64,000 bases of DNA from assembly GCA_036927565.1 (NCBI GenBank), contig JAYESD010000003.1, forward strand, positions 84,055,311 through 84,119,310. The letters run 5' to 3'. The notes beneath the pieces were generated by a model, which worked only from the letters and a program-made list of their open reading frames with translations, did no database searches and was not told the origin of the DNA. Position numbers and translations under genes: made by a program. Numbering within the stretch: position 1 is the first letter of the stretch; each line of letters starts with the position of its first letter. Shown piece after piece: positions 10,779-22,566 of the stretch. Origin of the DNA: Tuctoria greenei. Its lineage: Eukaryota; Streptophyta; Magnoliopsida; Poales; Poaceae.

Positions 10779-11280
10779 ATTTGAACCTTCATCTCTCAAA
10801 TTGACATGTCTAATGCACCTAATAGTTTCCTAGCATTTTGAGCATCTAAAAAACTAACATTGACACTACGCAAGTTGCTGAGAATTTTATTAAAGCGAGC
10901 AAAGAAATCATAAATCGACTCACGGGGTTACATCTCAAAACACATGTACTACTTCTGAACATGTCTTGACATACCTCCTAGATCATATTGGAGCCTTCGT
11001 GGTAGTCACATAGTGCTTTCCACACATCATACGCAGGTCGATGGTGTGGAACACGATCGAAGTCGCTTTGAGTCAATCCTTGTATGATCACTAGTTGTTG
11101 TTGTAGATGTGCCTCATATTTGCCGCTGTAACTTGATCATTTGGTGACACATTAAAAGTCTTGTACACTTTTCTCCCAGACGGTGAAGCCTTGCACTTGT
11201 TGATAAGCCTCCATACGAGTCTTCCAAACCTAAAAATCAACACCATCGAAGACACAAGGTTTTGCAGAGTATTTCCACAT
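10779..11280 (-). pseudogene. Ty1/copia gag N-terminal fragment
   Basis: Starting at an ATG at complement 11278-11280, the minus strand reads as a copia-type gag (UBN2-like). The pieces are MWKYSAKPCVFDGVDF, VWKTRMEAYQQVQGF, ALCDYHEGSN and YDFFARFNKILSNLRSVN. Several stops and frame changes interrupt it. It lies just downstream of the LTR and primer-binding site at 11329-12981, the correct place for gag of a minus-strand element. It is truncated at about 10779 against the old CACTA exon. Confidence 0.7.
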
Positions 11281-11328
11281 GTTGATTAGCAAATACATGT
11301 GCAAATCAAAAAGATTAGAGCACCGTGG

Positions 11329-11340
11329 ATCTGATACCCA
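11329..11340 (-). other. Copia primer-binding site (initiator Met tRNA type)
   Basis: On the minus strand the LTR end (TTCTACA) is followed by TGGGTATCAGAT. This is close to the TGGTATCAGAGC primer site, complementary to initiator Met tRNA, that is common in copia elements. Confidence 0.65.
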
Positions 11341-11341
11341 T

Positions 11342-12981
11342 TGTAGAATTGAAGAGCACATGAAAAGCTACCAGAGAGGGGTGAATTGTAGATTATTTAA
11401 AAAATTAAGCCGAAGCTACAAAACCCCACGGCGGAAAACTAATTCGATAAAGAGATTATGTGTGCGACTGTTTTCAACATGTTCAACCATGAGAAAACCA
11501 AAAAGGATTATAGAGAATCAAGTCAAGAAACTAATGCAGAAATAATCTTGTGAAATAATGAGTAGAACTCAAGTTATGATCAAAAGACTAAGGGAAGGTC
11601 AATCTGTTCTACCTGAGTTAAAAACAGATCTGCTACACTGCAAAAACTCGTGTAACTCAAAAACCACAAAGCCAATGACCGTAAAATTTTCACAAATGAT
11701 ATACAATTGAGTCATGAAGACAACACAAAATGAATCATGGCAATTGGATAAGTAAAGCTCGAGTTATGATCGCAACAACAAAGCACATCTTATTTGAAAT
11801 GAATTGAATAAATGTTGGCTGCGCAGAAACTCGACGAGAAAAACATGCCAAAAACAAGCCAGAGGGACAAGTTACAAAAGCTCCCCTAAAACTACGATAT
11901 TTATTCAAAACAACACAAGAGGAACAACCAAAAGTCATCTCCCCACGAGCTCTGGCCTCACTTGATCATATAACCAGCTCTATGGTAACTCCAATCCAAC
12001 TATAGGACTTCCTACTCGTACTTGGATTCAGCCGAAACTTAATATAACTGCTCAAGACCATTCCATACATAGATAGAAGTAATCTTATGACTTCCAAACA
12101 CCTTAGGAACGTCCTACACATTCCTTCATGCTCAATATGAAATCTAATCAAAACGAACTCAAAACCTTCCATAAACGAACCATAACCACCTCAGCTGCAG
12201 CCTGGGGCATAATTCAATTAGTTGGACCTTTCCGACCATGTTTTCACGTCCATATCTCTTCACCATGCCTTGAAACAATGTTGCCACATCCATGTACGCC
12301 TTGCACATGTGAAAACACTTTCTAAAAACGTCCAGGATACCTTGATAAGCATTGTTCTTGAACCAAACATGCTGTGTGACCTCCCGATAAATCGACTACA
12401 ATTCCTACCCAACTTGGTTGTTGAACCTCGTCTTCTCCCTATGACTAGTTCAATGGATCACCATCACCAGCCATGTATTGACCTCACCAACACGTGCACA
12501 TGAACAAACAACCAATTCTTCTAAGCACAAGTCCTTGACTTGACTCACATTAGTCGAAAACCACAACACCTTATGTGAGCATCTTAGATAAGCATGTAGC
12601 AAACATAGAAAAATAATATCCACAATGAACAGTCAAAACACACCAAAAACTTAGTCCAAAAGTACTAAGATAACTTATTATAAGTTTAAAGCAATTTTAA
12701 AACATTGCAAGTTCAAAACATAGCAGCCGCACAATTATTTTAGCACATAGAAAGCTTGGACGGTCCAAACAGCCGCTCTGCATAATAAAAGTAAAAGTTC
12801 AGACATTCCGAAGCACTGAGTCACGTGCTGCAGAGTTTGGAAAATCCAAACAAAAACACGTGCACTCCATGTCTGAGACTATTTCTCATACGTTCGGACA
12901 ATCCGATCTGGGTTCCTCAAGTATATTCGAAACTTTGCATGTAAACCCTTACTTTTAACAGAATTGTCAATGTATTCAACA
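11342..12981 (-). repeat. Copia LTR, about 1.64 kb
   Basis: The block begins TGTAGAATTGAAGAG and ends TATTCAACA in plus orientation, giving TG...CA ends with a short imperfect inverted repeat. On the minus strand it runs from TGTTGAATAC to TTCTACA, followed by a primer-binding site. A minus-strand TATA-like sequence (TTATATGA) lies near 11965. A related but truncated copy starts at 52371. It separates two copia coding pieces (13003-14288 upstream and 10779-11280 downstream on the minus strand). The same element type is thus joined as internal-LTR-internal. Confidence 0.75.
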
Positions 12982-13002
12982 CATAGTACTCAGGGTATGC
13001 TA

Positions 13003-14288
13003 TGAGGACCACTAACACGTGTGAGGTGATCAAAGGCTACGTGACAAAGTCTATGATGCCAAAAGTATATGTCTCTTGAACATTAGCAACTAGACACCTA
13101 TGCTTAGAGGATGACATATCAAAACTGCTTTAAAAATCTTTCAAACCGAGACATGTTAAACATATGCTCACCATTTGAATCTACAACCTTGCAACAACTT
13201 TTAGTGAAACTAAGTTCTAGAATATTATCTAGCAATTGGAAACAGAAAGGAAGTTGTATTTCAAATTTTTAACAAGTGCCACATCCATCAAAGTGTAGTG
13301 ATTATTAACCCTAACCGAACTCTTAGCAATGATAGGAGTTGAAGAATTATCAACGAAAGTATCATTTTCTACATAAAAGAGAGGGAGGATAAAATTTCTT
13401 TGTGACCTATCATGTGGCGTGAGCAACCTGAATCCACGAGCCAAATGTTCTTCCTCAAGCGTGTAACCTACATTGAAGCACGATATGTCGATAACTTAAT
13501 ATTGGGTTAGTGAAAAGACATAACACACGATGTCCAACAGCAATAACACGCGAAAGCTGAGAAAATACAGCAGGTTCATGAGCCAAACTTGAGAATTCTT
13601 GTTCTCAACTGCTGATCTACAAGGTGTATTATGTGTATTATGAAAAATAGTATGTTTGGTAGCAATATTCGCATGTTTTTGACTCATTACAGCAGATCGC
13701 GAGTATCTAACATTCAGTTCAGCACATGCAACAAATTTCGCTTAATTTTTATCTGATCTAGCTAGCATTCTTTGCTTATTTTCTTGTTTATCTAGTCTAT
13801 AACAAAAACCTATTGACATGACCATCTCTACCACAGTAGGTGCAATGAAATTTAACCTTATGTGACACAGTAGCACCCGAATGAGACAACACCCCTACTG
13901 ACTTAAAACACCTTTTTGTTTAGGAACCGTTTAAATGAAACCACTTCCTAATGACTCAAAAATCTTTGGTGGATTTGCCTTAGCATGACCATGAGAATCA
14001 AAACATAAAACTGTTTTATAATTGCAAGTCTTGAAAGAATTCAGCAGCAAGTTTAGGTTCTTATTTCCACTACAAAACATCTCTAGTATCCTATGCATGT
14101 CATCAAGATGCTAGGACAAGTCTAGATAGTTTTCACATGAAGTTTTTGCTTTGAGTTTGAAACTAGAACAAGATGTAACTTCATGAGAACAAAAAGCATT
14201 ATTCAAGATAGAAAGATCATTCACAACACCATGTAGTTTCTTTACTAAGATCATCACAACTAGAACTATGCAAATCAATTGTAGAACG
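13003..14288 (-). pseudogene. Ty1/copia gag-pol fragment: zinc knuckle, protease, start of integrase
   Basis: Reading the minus strand from 14288 down, the order is gag C-terminal part, a CCHC knuckle (about 13800-13860, FHCTYCGRDGHVN), and the protease region with remnants of the DSGCSRHM block (about 13400-13450). Then comes KSSVRVNNHYTLMDVALVKNL and a GAG-pre-integrase piece (HHRLCHVAFDHL, about 13020). Many stops and frameshifts are present. It ends near 13003, just before the LTR at 12981, so the rest of integrase, reverse transcriptase and RNase H is missing. The gypsy element X inserted in its gag part. The gag sequence resumes at 38689. Confidence 0.75.
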
Positions 14289-14401
14289 GCTGGTGTCGGT
14301 ACCCTGCATACCGGGTACCCCATGATATTGCAAGAAAAGCTAAGGAGCCCCCCGCCCCCCCCCCCCCCCCCCCCGTTCAAGTTGAAGACCTCTGAAGGCC
14401 A

Positions 14402-14676
14402 CACATGTTACACAGTACTGGACCTGCCTTCCTTGTTTGGGTAGTTTCGACACTAACACGTGTATCACAAGGCCGGACCTCACACCCGTCATAGGGAAGC
14501 TCTGGCCTTGCCACGTGTCCAGTGACTCCGGACCTTACCCCCAGTAGAGGGAAGCTCTGGTGATACCACGTGTATAGTTACTACGGACCTGCCTCCCCAC
14601 AATGGGAAGCTCCAGAGTCGCCACGTGTCGAACCTCCAGAGCTGGGACTTCAACAGAAGACAGAGAGATCTTTAAC
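14402..14676 (+). promoter_or_regulatory. Five 55-bp tandem units in U3, each with a G-box-like core
   Basis: CACGTGT occurs at 14457, 14512, 14567 and 14622, exactly 55 bp apart, and a decayed CACATGT sits one period earlier at 14402. Each unit also carries a GGACCT and a GGGAAGCTC block. The 3' LTR has CACGTGT at 37987, 38042, 38097 and 38152, again 55 bp apart. CACGTG is the G-box/ABRE core bound by plant bZIP and bHLH factors. An enhancer role is inferred from the position upstream of the TATA box. Confidence 0.85.
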
Positions 14677-14910
14677 GGCTCAGACCTTCAAGGGACAGTT
14701 AAAGAGACAGATACAAGGCCTGATTAAGTGTCATCAATGCTATATTATTGACACCCGATCAGTGTATTGTTAATAAGGGTAACGCCATCATCAAGGCCCG
14801 TTACCACTCTATTAACTACACTTAATACTCGTTGATCATGTATTAGACAGGTGACTACGCTAGGGCCATGTGTCGGGCCAGACAAGTAATGTAACGACCG
14901 GTCTTTAGAC

Positions 14911-14917
14911 TATAAAA
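14911..14917 (+). promoter_or_regulatory. TATA box of the X 5' LTR
   Basis: TATAAAA in the context GACTATAAAAGGGC is conserved at 38441 in the 3' LTR. It lies about 235 bp downstream of the 55-bp repeats. Confidence 0.7.
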
Positions 14918-15154
14918 GGGCTACACCACATGGTACATGATGACTAAGATCATACACACGCAAGCACCAGCGAATCCCTAATACAAAAACACACACCCCA
15001 TGGAGTAGGGTATTACGCTCAGGCGGCCCAAACCACGTAAATCCTTTGTGTCATCATCTTGTCTAAGGTCTACGTGCGCCCAAACCGATACAAGAACCTC
15101 CGCGGGCTATAATTTAGTAGTACCGGGGGAAGTGTTGTTCGTACGCTTTTACAT

Positions 15155-15173
15155 TTGGCGCGCCAGGAAGGGG
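15155..15173 (+). other. X primer-binding site
   Basis: TTGGCGCGCCAGGAAGGGG directly follows the 5' LTR after one base. The same TGGCGCGCCAGG core occurs at the equivalent place in Y (complement 36491-36507). Confidence 0.75.
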
Positions 15174-15180
15174 CACCTAA

Positions 15181-16830
15181 GATCTCAAGATGATAACTCC
15201 GCCACGGGATCATCCAATGGCAACAACGATGTCCAACCTGCTGGAGGGAATCCTTCCAATATGCACCAACCAGCGGGCACCGTTGTCCCAGCAGGCATCA
15301 CACCACCACCACCACCATCTGTTTCGGCAAATAATGTTGGACAGCAGGATGAAGTACTTGCGTCGATCATGACATCAATGAATAAAAACCTTTAGCACGC
15401 GCTTGTTGCTGCGCGTACTCTACTCCGACGTCCACCACCTCCAGGAGCACCCCAGGGTGCGATGAAGCAATGGAGGGCTGATGTTGAATAGTTGCGTTGC
15501 AGCTGATGGCATCAGCAACCAAGGTCCTGATCCTTCGGGGTAGGCACCTTCACAGCGCCAGATCTTATCAGGAAGACTTTGTCCGCAAGCTTCACAGCAC
15601 AGGATACGTGCTGTGTCCCAACAAGGTAACTTCGCTGCCCTCCGGGGCATGCCGCACGCACACTGCATCGAGGCCATCGACGCATGACATGCGGTCAGAG
15701 CTCGATCGCCGTTACCAACAGCAAGATGGTCGTGTCCACATCGAGTGTGCTCGCGAGAGGCAAGAAACTCGGGATAACCATGCTCCTTTGGGAGTAGGAG
15801 GAGGCTGTTCTGATCTAGATATGCATCTACGCATGGTCCGGTGGCCACAAAAGTTGTGGCTTCATTTGCCGGAGAAATTCGATAGACTGTCAATCCCGCC
15901 GAATTCCTTCAAATTTACTCCACCTCCTGGTTGCGGGGGGCAATGAGGCTGTGATGGCCAATTATTTTCATGTGGCCTTGAACGGGATAGCTAGGGCCTG
16001 GTTCATGAGCCTCTTACCCGAATCCATTAACAGTTGGGCGGAGCTACGCCAACAGTTCACCGCCAATTTTGGGAGCTCCATCACCCGACCCGACACAGAA
16101 TTGGACCTTTTTGCTGTTCAGCAATAATCGGGAGAGTCGTTGTGATCCTTTATTTAACGATTCTCTCAGGTACGCAATAACATCCCTACTATCTCGAACG
16201 CTTCTACTATTGTCACATTTAGACAGGGCGTCAGAGATAAGAGGATGCTGGAGAAGCTAGCGACAAAAGAAGTCACCAGTGTCACAGAGTTGTTCAGCCT
16301 GGCTGACAAGTGCGCCCGGGCCGCAGAGGGTAGGGAAATGCACTCAAAGCCAGCTCCAAAGGTTAATAAAAAAGCCCTCCAAAGCTGAAGTCACTACCTC
16401 TGGTGGTGGCAAGAAGAAGAAAAAGACCAACGGCAAGAAAAAGCAGTCGGTCGGTGCCCCAACTGCTGCAGCTACTGCAGCTTCGGGTGGCCGGGGCCCA
16501 TGCCCCAAAAAATGACCTCGACCTGACGGCGGCAGCTCAAAGATGTGGTGTCCAATCCACAAGATGGACAAGCATAATCTAGAAGACTGCCGAGAGTTCT
16601 AGAACCTCATCGAGCGCTACAACAAGCGCCGAGAAGAAGCTCCTTTCTGCCAGCGGGAAGGAAAGCAAAAAGTCGATGATGCTCCGGCTGAAACGGAGCT
16701 AGGCTTTCAGGATCCCAAGAAGGTCCTGAAGGCTGTTTACAATACAGTTGACGATGATTCCGATGTATCTGACAATGAGCGTCAGAAGACCCTAAACACC
16801 ATCTATGGTGCTTCCTGGGACGTCACTTCT
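15181..16830 (+). pseudogene. X gag, degenerate
   Basis: The N-terminal part is Gly/Pro/Asn-rich (GGNPSNMHQPAG, PAGITPPPPPS). The central retrotransposon gag domain lies at about 15940-16270 (ANYFHVALNGIARAWFMSLL, SWAELRQQFTANF). A Lys/Ala-rich stretch follows, then a CCHC-like motif near 16540-16600 (MWCPIHKMDKHNLEDCRE). Stops at about 15393-15395, 15944-15946, 16127 and 16515 and several frame changes interrupt it. Gag would form the particle that packages the RNA. The matching part of Y is 34936-36490 on the minus strand. Confidence 0.8.
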
Positions 16831-16848
16831 CGCTGTGTCCTCAAGACA

Positions 16849-17409
16849 ATGCGGCAGGACATGTCCGTTGCAGCTCCAACCACTAGGGCGGAACCTCATC
16901 AGAAATGGATGGACACTCCCATCACCTTTGATGCTACAGACTGTCCCCGGAACATGATCGGAGCTGGCCAATTGCCATTGATGGTGTCTCCTACCATCAA
17001 TAATGTCCAGCTCTACCATGTTTTGGTGGATGGAGGAGCGGGGCTGAACCTCCAGAGCTATGAAGCCTTCGTCAAGCTCCAGCTCCGACCCTCAGAACTT
17101 CATCTCTCATCACCTTTCTTTGGGTTATGTCCGAAGGCCATTAACCCTCTCGGATCATTCACAGTCTCGGTGACCTTTGGAACTCGGGAGAAATACAGGA
17201 CCGAGAAGCTAGTCTTTGACGTTGCTCACATCATCTTACCCTTCAATGCAATCCTAGGCAGGCCCGCCTTGTATAGGTTCATGGCTTCAGCCCATTACGG
17301 CTGTTTGGTGTTGAAAATGCTGACACCTTCGGGCGTTCTCCGCGTCCGCGGAGACCGTGCTGCAGGAGTCACCGCACTGGAAGAACTCCACGCACTTGCA
17401 ACAACGTAG
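16849..17409 (+). pseudogene. X aspartic protease region
   Basis: An open stretch of 186 codons includes HVLVDGGAGLNLQSYEAFV, the retropepsin active site with DGG in place of the more usual DTG or DSG. Y has VMVDGGSGLNLISFEAF at the same place, so DGG is a family trait. The flap and C-terminal part (NAILGRPALYRFMASAHYG) are present. It ends in a stop at 17407-17409 before the reverse transcriptase. In an active element this would be part of one polyprotein. Confidence 0.85.
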
Positions 17410-17624
17410 GAGGAGGCATTCGACAAAGAGCAAGCTGCTCAACCTCCGAGTACTCGTCACTCAGGCTCAACCTCTGCACCATGTGTGCAGCCAAGTGGCA
17501 ACAATGACATACCCGTCAATGTCATCCAAATTGGTTAAGATGTTTCTCAGACCACCCGTATATCGGAAGGTCTGAACAACAAATCAGATCTCGCGCTGTC
17601 ACTTTCCTCCGGGCGAATGTTGAC

Positions 17625-18410
17625 GTGTTTGTCTGGCAACTGTCACAAATGCCTGGGATCCCTAGGGAGGTGATTGAGCACATTCTAAAGATTTATCCTG
17701 ACGCACGACCTTTACACCAGAAGCCCCAGAAGCAATCAGTCGAGCGACAAAACATCATCCGACAGGAGATCAAGAAGCTGCTCGAAGCTGGTTTCATCCG
17801 GGAGGTTTATCATCCAAAATGGTTGGCAAACCCAGTTTTTGTACCCAAGGCCGGTGGGAAGCTTCAGATGTGTATCGACTACACCACACTAAATAAGGCA
17901 TGTCCAAAAGATCCATTTACACTACCTAGAATAGATCAGATAGTGGAGTACAACTCCGAGTGTGAGCTATTGTGTTTCCTAGATGCATACTCTAGATATC
18001 ATCAAATCCAATTGTCTAGGGAAGACGAAGAGCATAATGCCTTCATTATAGTAGATGGGTTGTACTGTTATACTGCCATGCCCTTTGGTCTCAAAAATGC
18101 TGCTTCAACCTTTGTGCGAGCTATGCACAAGACTTTTGGAGAACTCATTAGGGACTTGGTGGAGGTGTATGTCGATGACATCGTCATGAAGGTCAAGAAC
18201 AAGGAGTCACTCCTTGACAACTTGCAAGCTGTCTTCTACAATCTGCGTATCACGCGCACCAAGCTGAACCAAGACAAGTGCGTCTTCGGGGTTAGCTCCG
18301 GGAAGCTCCTTGGTTTCTTGGTGACTCACAGAGGAATTGAGGCAAACCCGGTGAATATCAAGGCTATAGAAGACATGCGGCCCCCAGACCGCATCAAGGA
18401 TGTCCAGTAG
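17625..18410 (+). pseudogene. X reverse transcriptase
   Basis: This 261-codon frame contains the reverse transcriptase palm and fingers: NPVFVPKAGGKLQMCIDYT, CELLCFLDAYSRYHQI with its first catalytic Asp, PFGLKNAASTFVRAM, and VYVDDIVMKVKNK with the YVDD catalytic pair. All three catalytic Asp residues remain. A TAG at 18408-18410 ends it, and the reading continues in fragments into the connection and RNase H region. Copies RNA into DNA in active relatives. Confidence 0.92.
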
Positions 18411-19405
18411 TTAACTGGATGTCTAGCTGCACTCAGCCGGTTCATCTCGAGATTGGCGGAGCGGGCGCTTCCCTTCTTTAACAGTTGAGGAAGTTCGGAC
18501 CATTCCATTGGTCTGAAGAAGCAAAAAAGGCATTTCAAGAGCTCAAGCAGCTCCTCACCAAACTACCAATCTTAGTAGCTCTGAACCCTAGTGATCCTTT
18601 ACTGCTTTACATTTCTGCAACTACAGGGGTTGTCAGCATGGTCCTTGTTGTGGAAAGAATAGAACCACACCTAGTTCAAGAGTCCAGACCTCTCCGAGAG
18701 GGTCCGGAACAACCCGAAGGCGAGTCTGGGACCTAGCCCCTAGACACGGATTTTCAAGGCGAAATGTTAGAAGATCAACCTCTCTCATCTGAGGGAGTTC
18801 ATTAGGAAGAAGTTTCAGACACCTCTGGGAGAGTCCGGGAAGATCAACAAGAAGATCCGGACCCCTCTGGGAGGGTCCGGATAAATGAACAAGAAGGTCC
18901 AGACCGTCCAGCGCCCAGTGTACTTCATCAGCGAAGTATTACACGACACCAAGACTCGATACATTGAGGTGCAAAAGCTGCCTTACACAATACTTATTGC
19001 CTCAAGATATCAGTGGTAACTAATTATCCCGTGCGTGCAATTCTACATAATCCAAATTCTACTGGGAACATCACCAAGTGGGCAGCGAAACTTGCGGATT
19101 TTTATCTAGAATTCCTACCGTGACAAGCTATCAAGGGTCAAGCCTTGGCCAATTTCGTGGCAGATTGTACCCCTTCACCATCAAATCCTGGGGGCCCCAG
19201 TGAGCAGAAGCTGGAACCCAAGGTCTCGGTCTTCACCGAGCCTCACTAGAATCTCTACTTCGACAGCTCTATGCAGCAGCAGGGGGCTGGAGCTGGAATC
19301 TTTCTCCTCGCTCTGACCGGGGAGAAGGTCAAAAATATGGTTCACCCTGACTTCAAGGCAACCAACAACATGGCATAGTATGAAGCTCTCATCTTCGAGC
19401 TCAAG
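18411..19405 (+). pseudogene. X RNase H and start of the extra RNase H, degenerate
   Basis: Decayed frames resemble the gypsy RT-RNase H (FQELKQLLTKLPILVA, 18530-18590, and LLLYISATTGVVSMVLV). A linker follows with repeated Glu/Pro-rich words (SGRVRE, EQEGPDR) at about 18780-18910. The extra, archaeal-type RNase H begins at about 19240 (YFDSSMQQQGAGAGIFLLAL, TNNMA). Stops at about 18735, 19376 and elsewhere interrupt it. The same linker in Y (32640-32880) is also built from similar repeated words. Confidence 0.75.
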
Positions 19406-21226
19406 GTGGCACTATCTTATGGTCTCAAGCAGCTGTTGGTGAAGGGTGATTTGCAACTCATCATAAAACAAGTCAAAGGTGAATGCAGCTATAACAACAC
19501 ACAACTAGCCACTTATCTCCTTGAAGTCAAGAGGCTCCAGAAGGACATTGAAGTCTTGGATCTCCCCCATGTTCAGCGTCTCCACAATGTTGAAGCCGAC
19601 AAACTCTTGATGAAGGTTTCAAGAGGAGCTCCGGCTCCAGACAGAATATTCGTCCGAAGGTTGTCAAGACCAACCACTCAGCCCGTTGAACTGAGTGAAG
19701 GGGTTGAGACTAGCACCTCGAAGCCGGTGGTCCCTGTGGCCCTGTTACCATGGCGTCCACCAAGGATCGTAGGTTCTACAGGAAGCTCCGAGCCACATGG
19801 CACACAAGACTCAGAAGCTCAAGTTAGCTCCGATGCATGGATCTCGGAGACTCGAAGCTACCTGAAAGACAACCACCTTCCTGAAGACGGGTTATCCGCT
19901 GACCGGATCGTCAGATTGGCTAAAAGATACACGCTGGTAGAAGGGGATCTCTATCGGCGCGGTGCCAATGACGTCCTAATGCGATGCACTACAAGGAAAG
20001 AAGGCCACGAGCTCCTCGGGGATATCCATCGAGGCGAGTGTGGGAACCACACATCTTCCCGCACGCTGGTTGGCAAAGCCTTTCGGCATGGCTTCTATTG
20101 GCCTACCGCACCCCAGGATGCAGTAGAGTTGGTAAAAAATTATGAAGCGTGCCAGTTCCACACAAAACAAATTCACACACTGGCCGAGTCACTGCAAATG
20201 ATTCGTCCTACATGGCCATTTGCTATGTGGGGCATGGACATCTTGGGACCTTTCCCGAAAGCCTTCAGAGGTTACAAGTTCCAGTATGTCGCAATCGACA
20301 AGTTCACCAAGTGGCCGGAAGCTACTCTAGTTGTGACTATCAATAAGCAGTCAACAATCAAGTTCTTGAAGTCCATAGTCTGCAGATTTGGTGTTCCGAA
20401 TAGAGTCATCACTGACAACAGAACCCAATTTACAAGTGCAGCATTTCAAGAGTATTGCGAAGACCTCGGCATTCAAGTCATCTACGCATCAGTAGCTGAC
20501 CTGGCAAGTAATGGCCAAGCTGAGAGAGCACAAGCATAAATCTTAAAAGGACTCAAGAAACGCACTTATGAGCGCTTGAAGAAACAAGGAACCAACTGGA
20601 TTGAAGAGCTTCCGTACGCACTGTGGGCAAGCAGGACTACACCTTACCGGTCAACTAGAGAGACACCCTTCTTCTTGGTGTACAAAGTTGAAGCAGTCCT
20701 TCCTCCGAAGATCACCATGGGGTCACTCCGAGTCCGAACCTTCGACAAAGCCATGCAGGACCAGCTCCAGCGTGAAGACCTTGACCTCGTCGACAAGGGA
20801 AGGTGCCAAGCAGCTGTTCAAAATGCGCGCTACCGCCAAGCACTCCGGTGCTTTCATCAAAGGCATGTGCGCAACCGACAGCTTGAGGAAGAGGATCCGT
20901 TGTTGTGGAGAATACTAACTCGTGAAGGGATGAACAAACATTCCCCCGGCTGGAAAGGTCCTCTCCGAGTGATCAAAGTATCCCGTCTCGGATGCATTCG
21001 CTTGGCAAATGAGGATGGGACCCCACTTCCAAATCCTTGGAACATCGAGCACCTCTATAAGTTCTATACTTGGTGTCATGGAGGTGAGCCGGTAATTATA
21101 TGCAATGTAAATTATAGAGTCTATAAACAGAGTCGGGTAGGTCCTCCGGGTGAACATCCGGACCACTCCGGGAGGGTCCCAGAAGTTCAAGCAACACTTG
21201 ATACAGTCGCAGCACTAAAAGTGTAG
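19406..21226 (+). pseudogene. X extra RNase H C-terminus and integrase
   Basis: The first 150 codons finish the second RNase H (EALIFELKVALSYG upstream, QLLVKGDLQLIIKQVKGE). The integrase zinc-binding region follows at about 20010-20170 (GDIHRGECGNH, YEACQFH). The first Cys of the HHCC motif is Tyr here, while Y has lost the second Cys instead. The core carries all three acidic residues: MDILGPFP, ITDNRTQF and NGQAERA. A TAA at 20537-20539 interrupts just after the Glu, and the frame resumes at 20540 through the C-terminal domain (GPLRVIKVSRLGCIRLANED, NIEHLYKFY) to a TAG at 21224-21226. Confidence 0.9.
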
Positions 21227-22033
21227 CTACCTGCCCTGGGTTAGTACAAGAGGTATAGCACGCTTAGCTTGGTTCCGTACCCTAAGTGTGTCCTTGTCTC
21301 CCCCGTAATTCGGATCTATAATGAAAGGCATTGTTATACAAAAACAGACTCCACGTGCATTAATTTGTTGCAGGCTCATTCTCTTTTATTTATTCTTATC
21401 CTTCTTGTCTATAACGAGTTGTGCAATTCTTTTTGAGTTTTAGTCCAAGTTATTCATATGTTGTACAAGTTATATTGGTGGTCTCTTCGTATCATAACAT
21501 TGCAGCATGGTCTACTCGTGCAAACGCCATGCCAACACAGGTCCGGAGTGCGCTATCAACTTATACTGTTCTTGCACCCTAAGTACGCCACTCTACCTAC
21601 GTTCCAGCAGGCCTCAGTAGGGCGCGTCATAAAAGCATTTAGATCTAGAAATATTATATCAATGTTCTTGTTACCATATTGAGTTTCTTTGAATCTAAAA
21701 TTCAAATAGGAATAGTAAGTCACAAAATAGTTAAAGATGAGAGGATGAATTCTACGTTTTTTCTTGCCTTTGATGTACAGGAAAAATGAAAACTCATGCC
21801 GATGGTCGACGATGCCGGAGCTATTAAGCTCTGACAACCTCCACGGGGGCCCCCCGTTGACGTTTTGGGCATTAAAAGTGGGCGCCGCCAGAGCTAACAA
21901 GATCCAGCAACTCCCATGAGGGCTCGCTGTTGATGTGAAGTATAATGCTAATTCAAGTGAAGATGGCGTAACCACCCGAGAGATTCGTTGTCAACACATT
22001 ATACAATTGATGGTGGATATCGTCAGCGCCAAG
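21227..22033. other. X spacer between the convergent genes, no gene seen
   Basis: This noncoding region lies between the integrase stop and the 71-bp repeats. It contains decayed relatives of the repeat (CTCTGACAACC at about 21830, CCAGCAACTCCC at about 21903). Y lacks it by deletion. Confidence 0.6.
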
Positions 22034-22281
22034 AAGCTCTAACAACCCCAGGGGGCCCGCCGTCAACGTTCTACATGTTGACAGTGGGTGTCATCGGACC
22101 CACCAAGCTCCGACAACCCCAAGGGGCCTACCGTCGATGTTCTACACGTTGACAGCGGGTGTCGTCAGACCTACCAAGATTCGACAACCCTAAGGGGCCC
22201 ACTGTCAATGTTCTACACGCTGATAGTGGGTGTTGTCAGACCTACAAAGCTCTGACAACCCCAGAGGGCCCACCGTCAACG
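22034..22281. repeat. 71-bp tandem repeat in the X spacer
   Basis: Units start at 22034, 22105, 22176 and 22247 (the last partial), exactly 71 bp apart. Each has an AAGCTC-type start, GACAACCCC, a GGGCCC-like block, GTCAACGTTCTACA and GTGGGTGTCGTC. It lies between the 3' ends of the two convergent genes. Confidence 0.88.
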
Positions 22282-22566
22282 CAACAAGAGCTCTCTCGAA
22301 AAGTCGGAAATAAACTTCGGACCTAAAAGATACAAGTTCGAAGTGTCCTAGTCATTAACACATCGTCAAATCCTTTTGGTACATTTTCGCAATAAATGTG
22401 TACATCTACCATGGGGCAAACAAGATAAAGGACAATGTATTCAAGACAAGGACAACAAAATGGAATTCTATGCAGAAATAGTGGATTTCATTCATTCAAA
22501 GTACTAGATTACAAAATCTGGATTACAGCAAAAGGCAAAAGGAAAAGGTCCTAGCTACTGGTGGAG

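Larger units (their letters stand above)
14294..15153 (+). repeat. X 5' LTR (860 bp)
   Basis: It begins TGTCGGTACCCTGC, ends CGCTTTTACA and is followed by a primer-binding site. It contains a 20-C run at 14355-14374, absent from the 3' LTR, and five 55-bp tandem units at 14402-14676. A TATA box (TATAAAA, 14911-14917) lies about two-thirds of the way along, which sets the U3/R boundary just downstream. Confidence 0.92.

Noticed and set aside
15420..15893. 157-codon minus-strand frame within X gag
   Set aside because: It is antisense to gag and not kept in the homologous part of Y, so chance is the best explanation.
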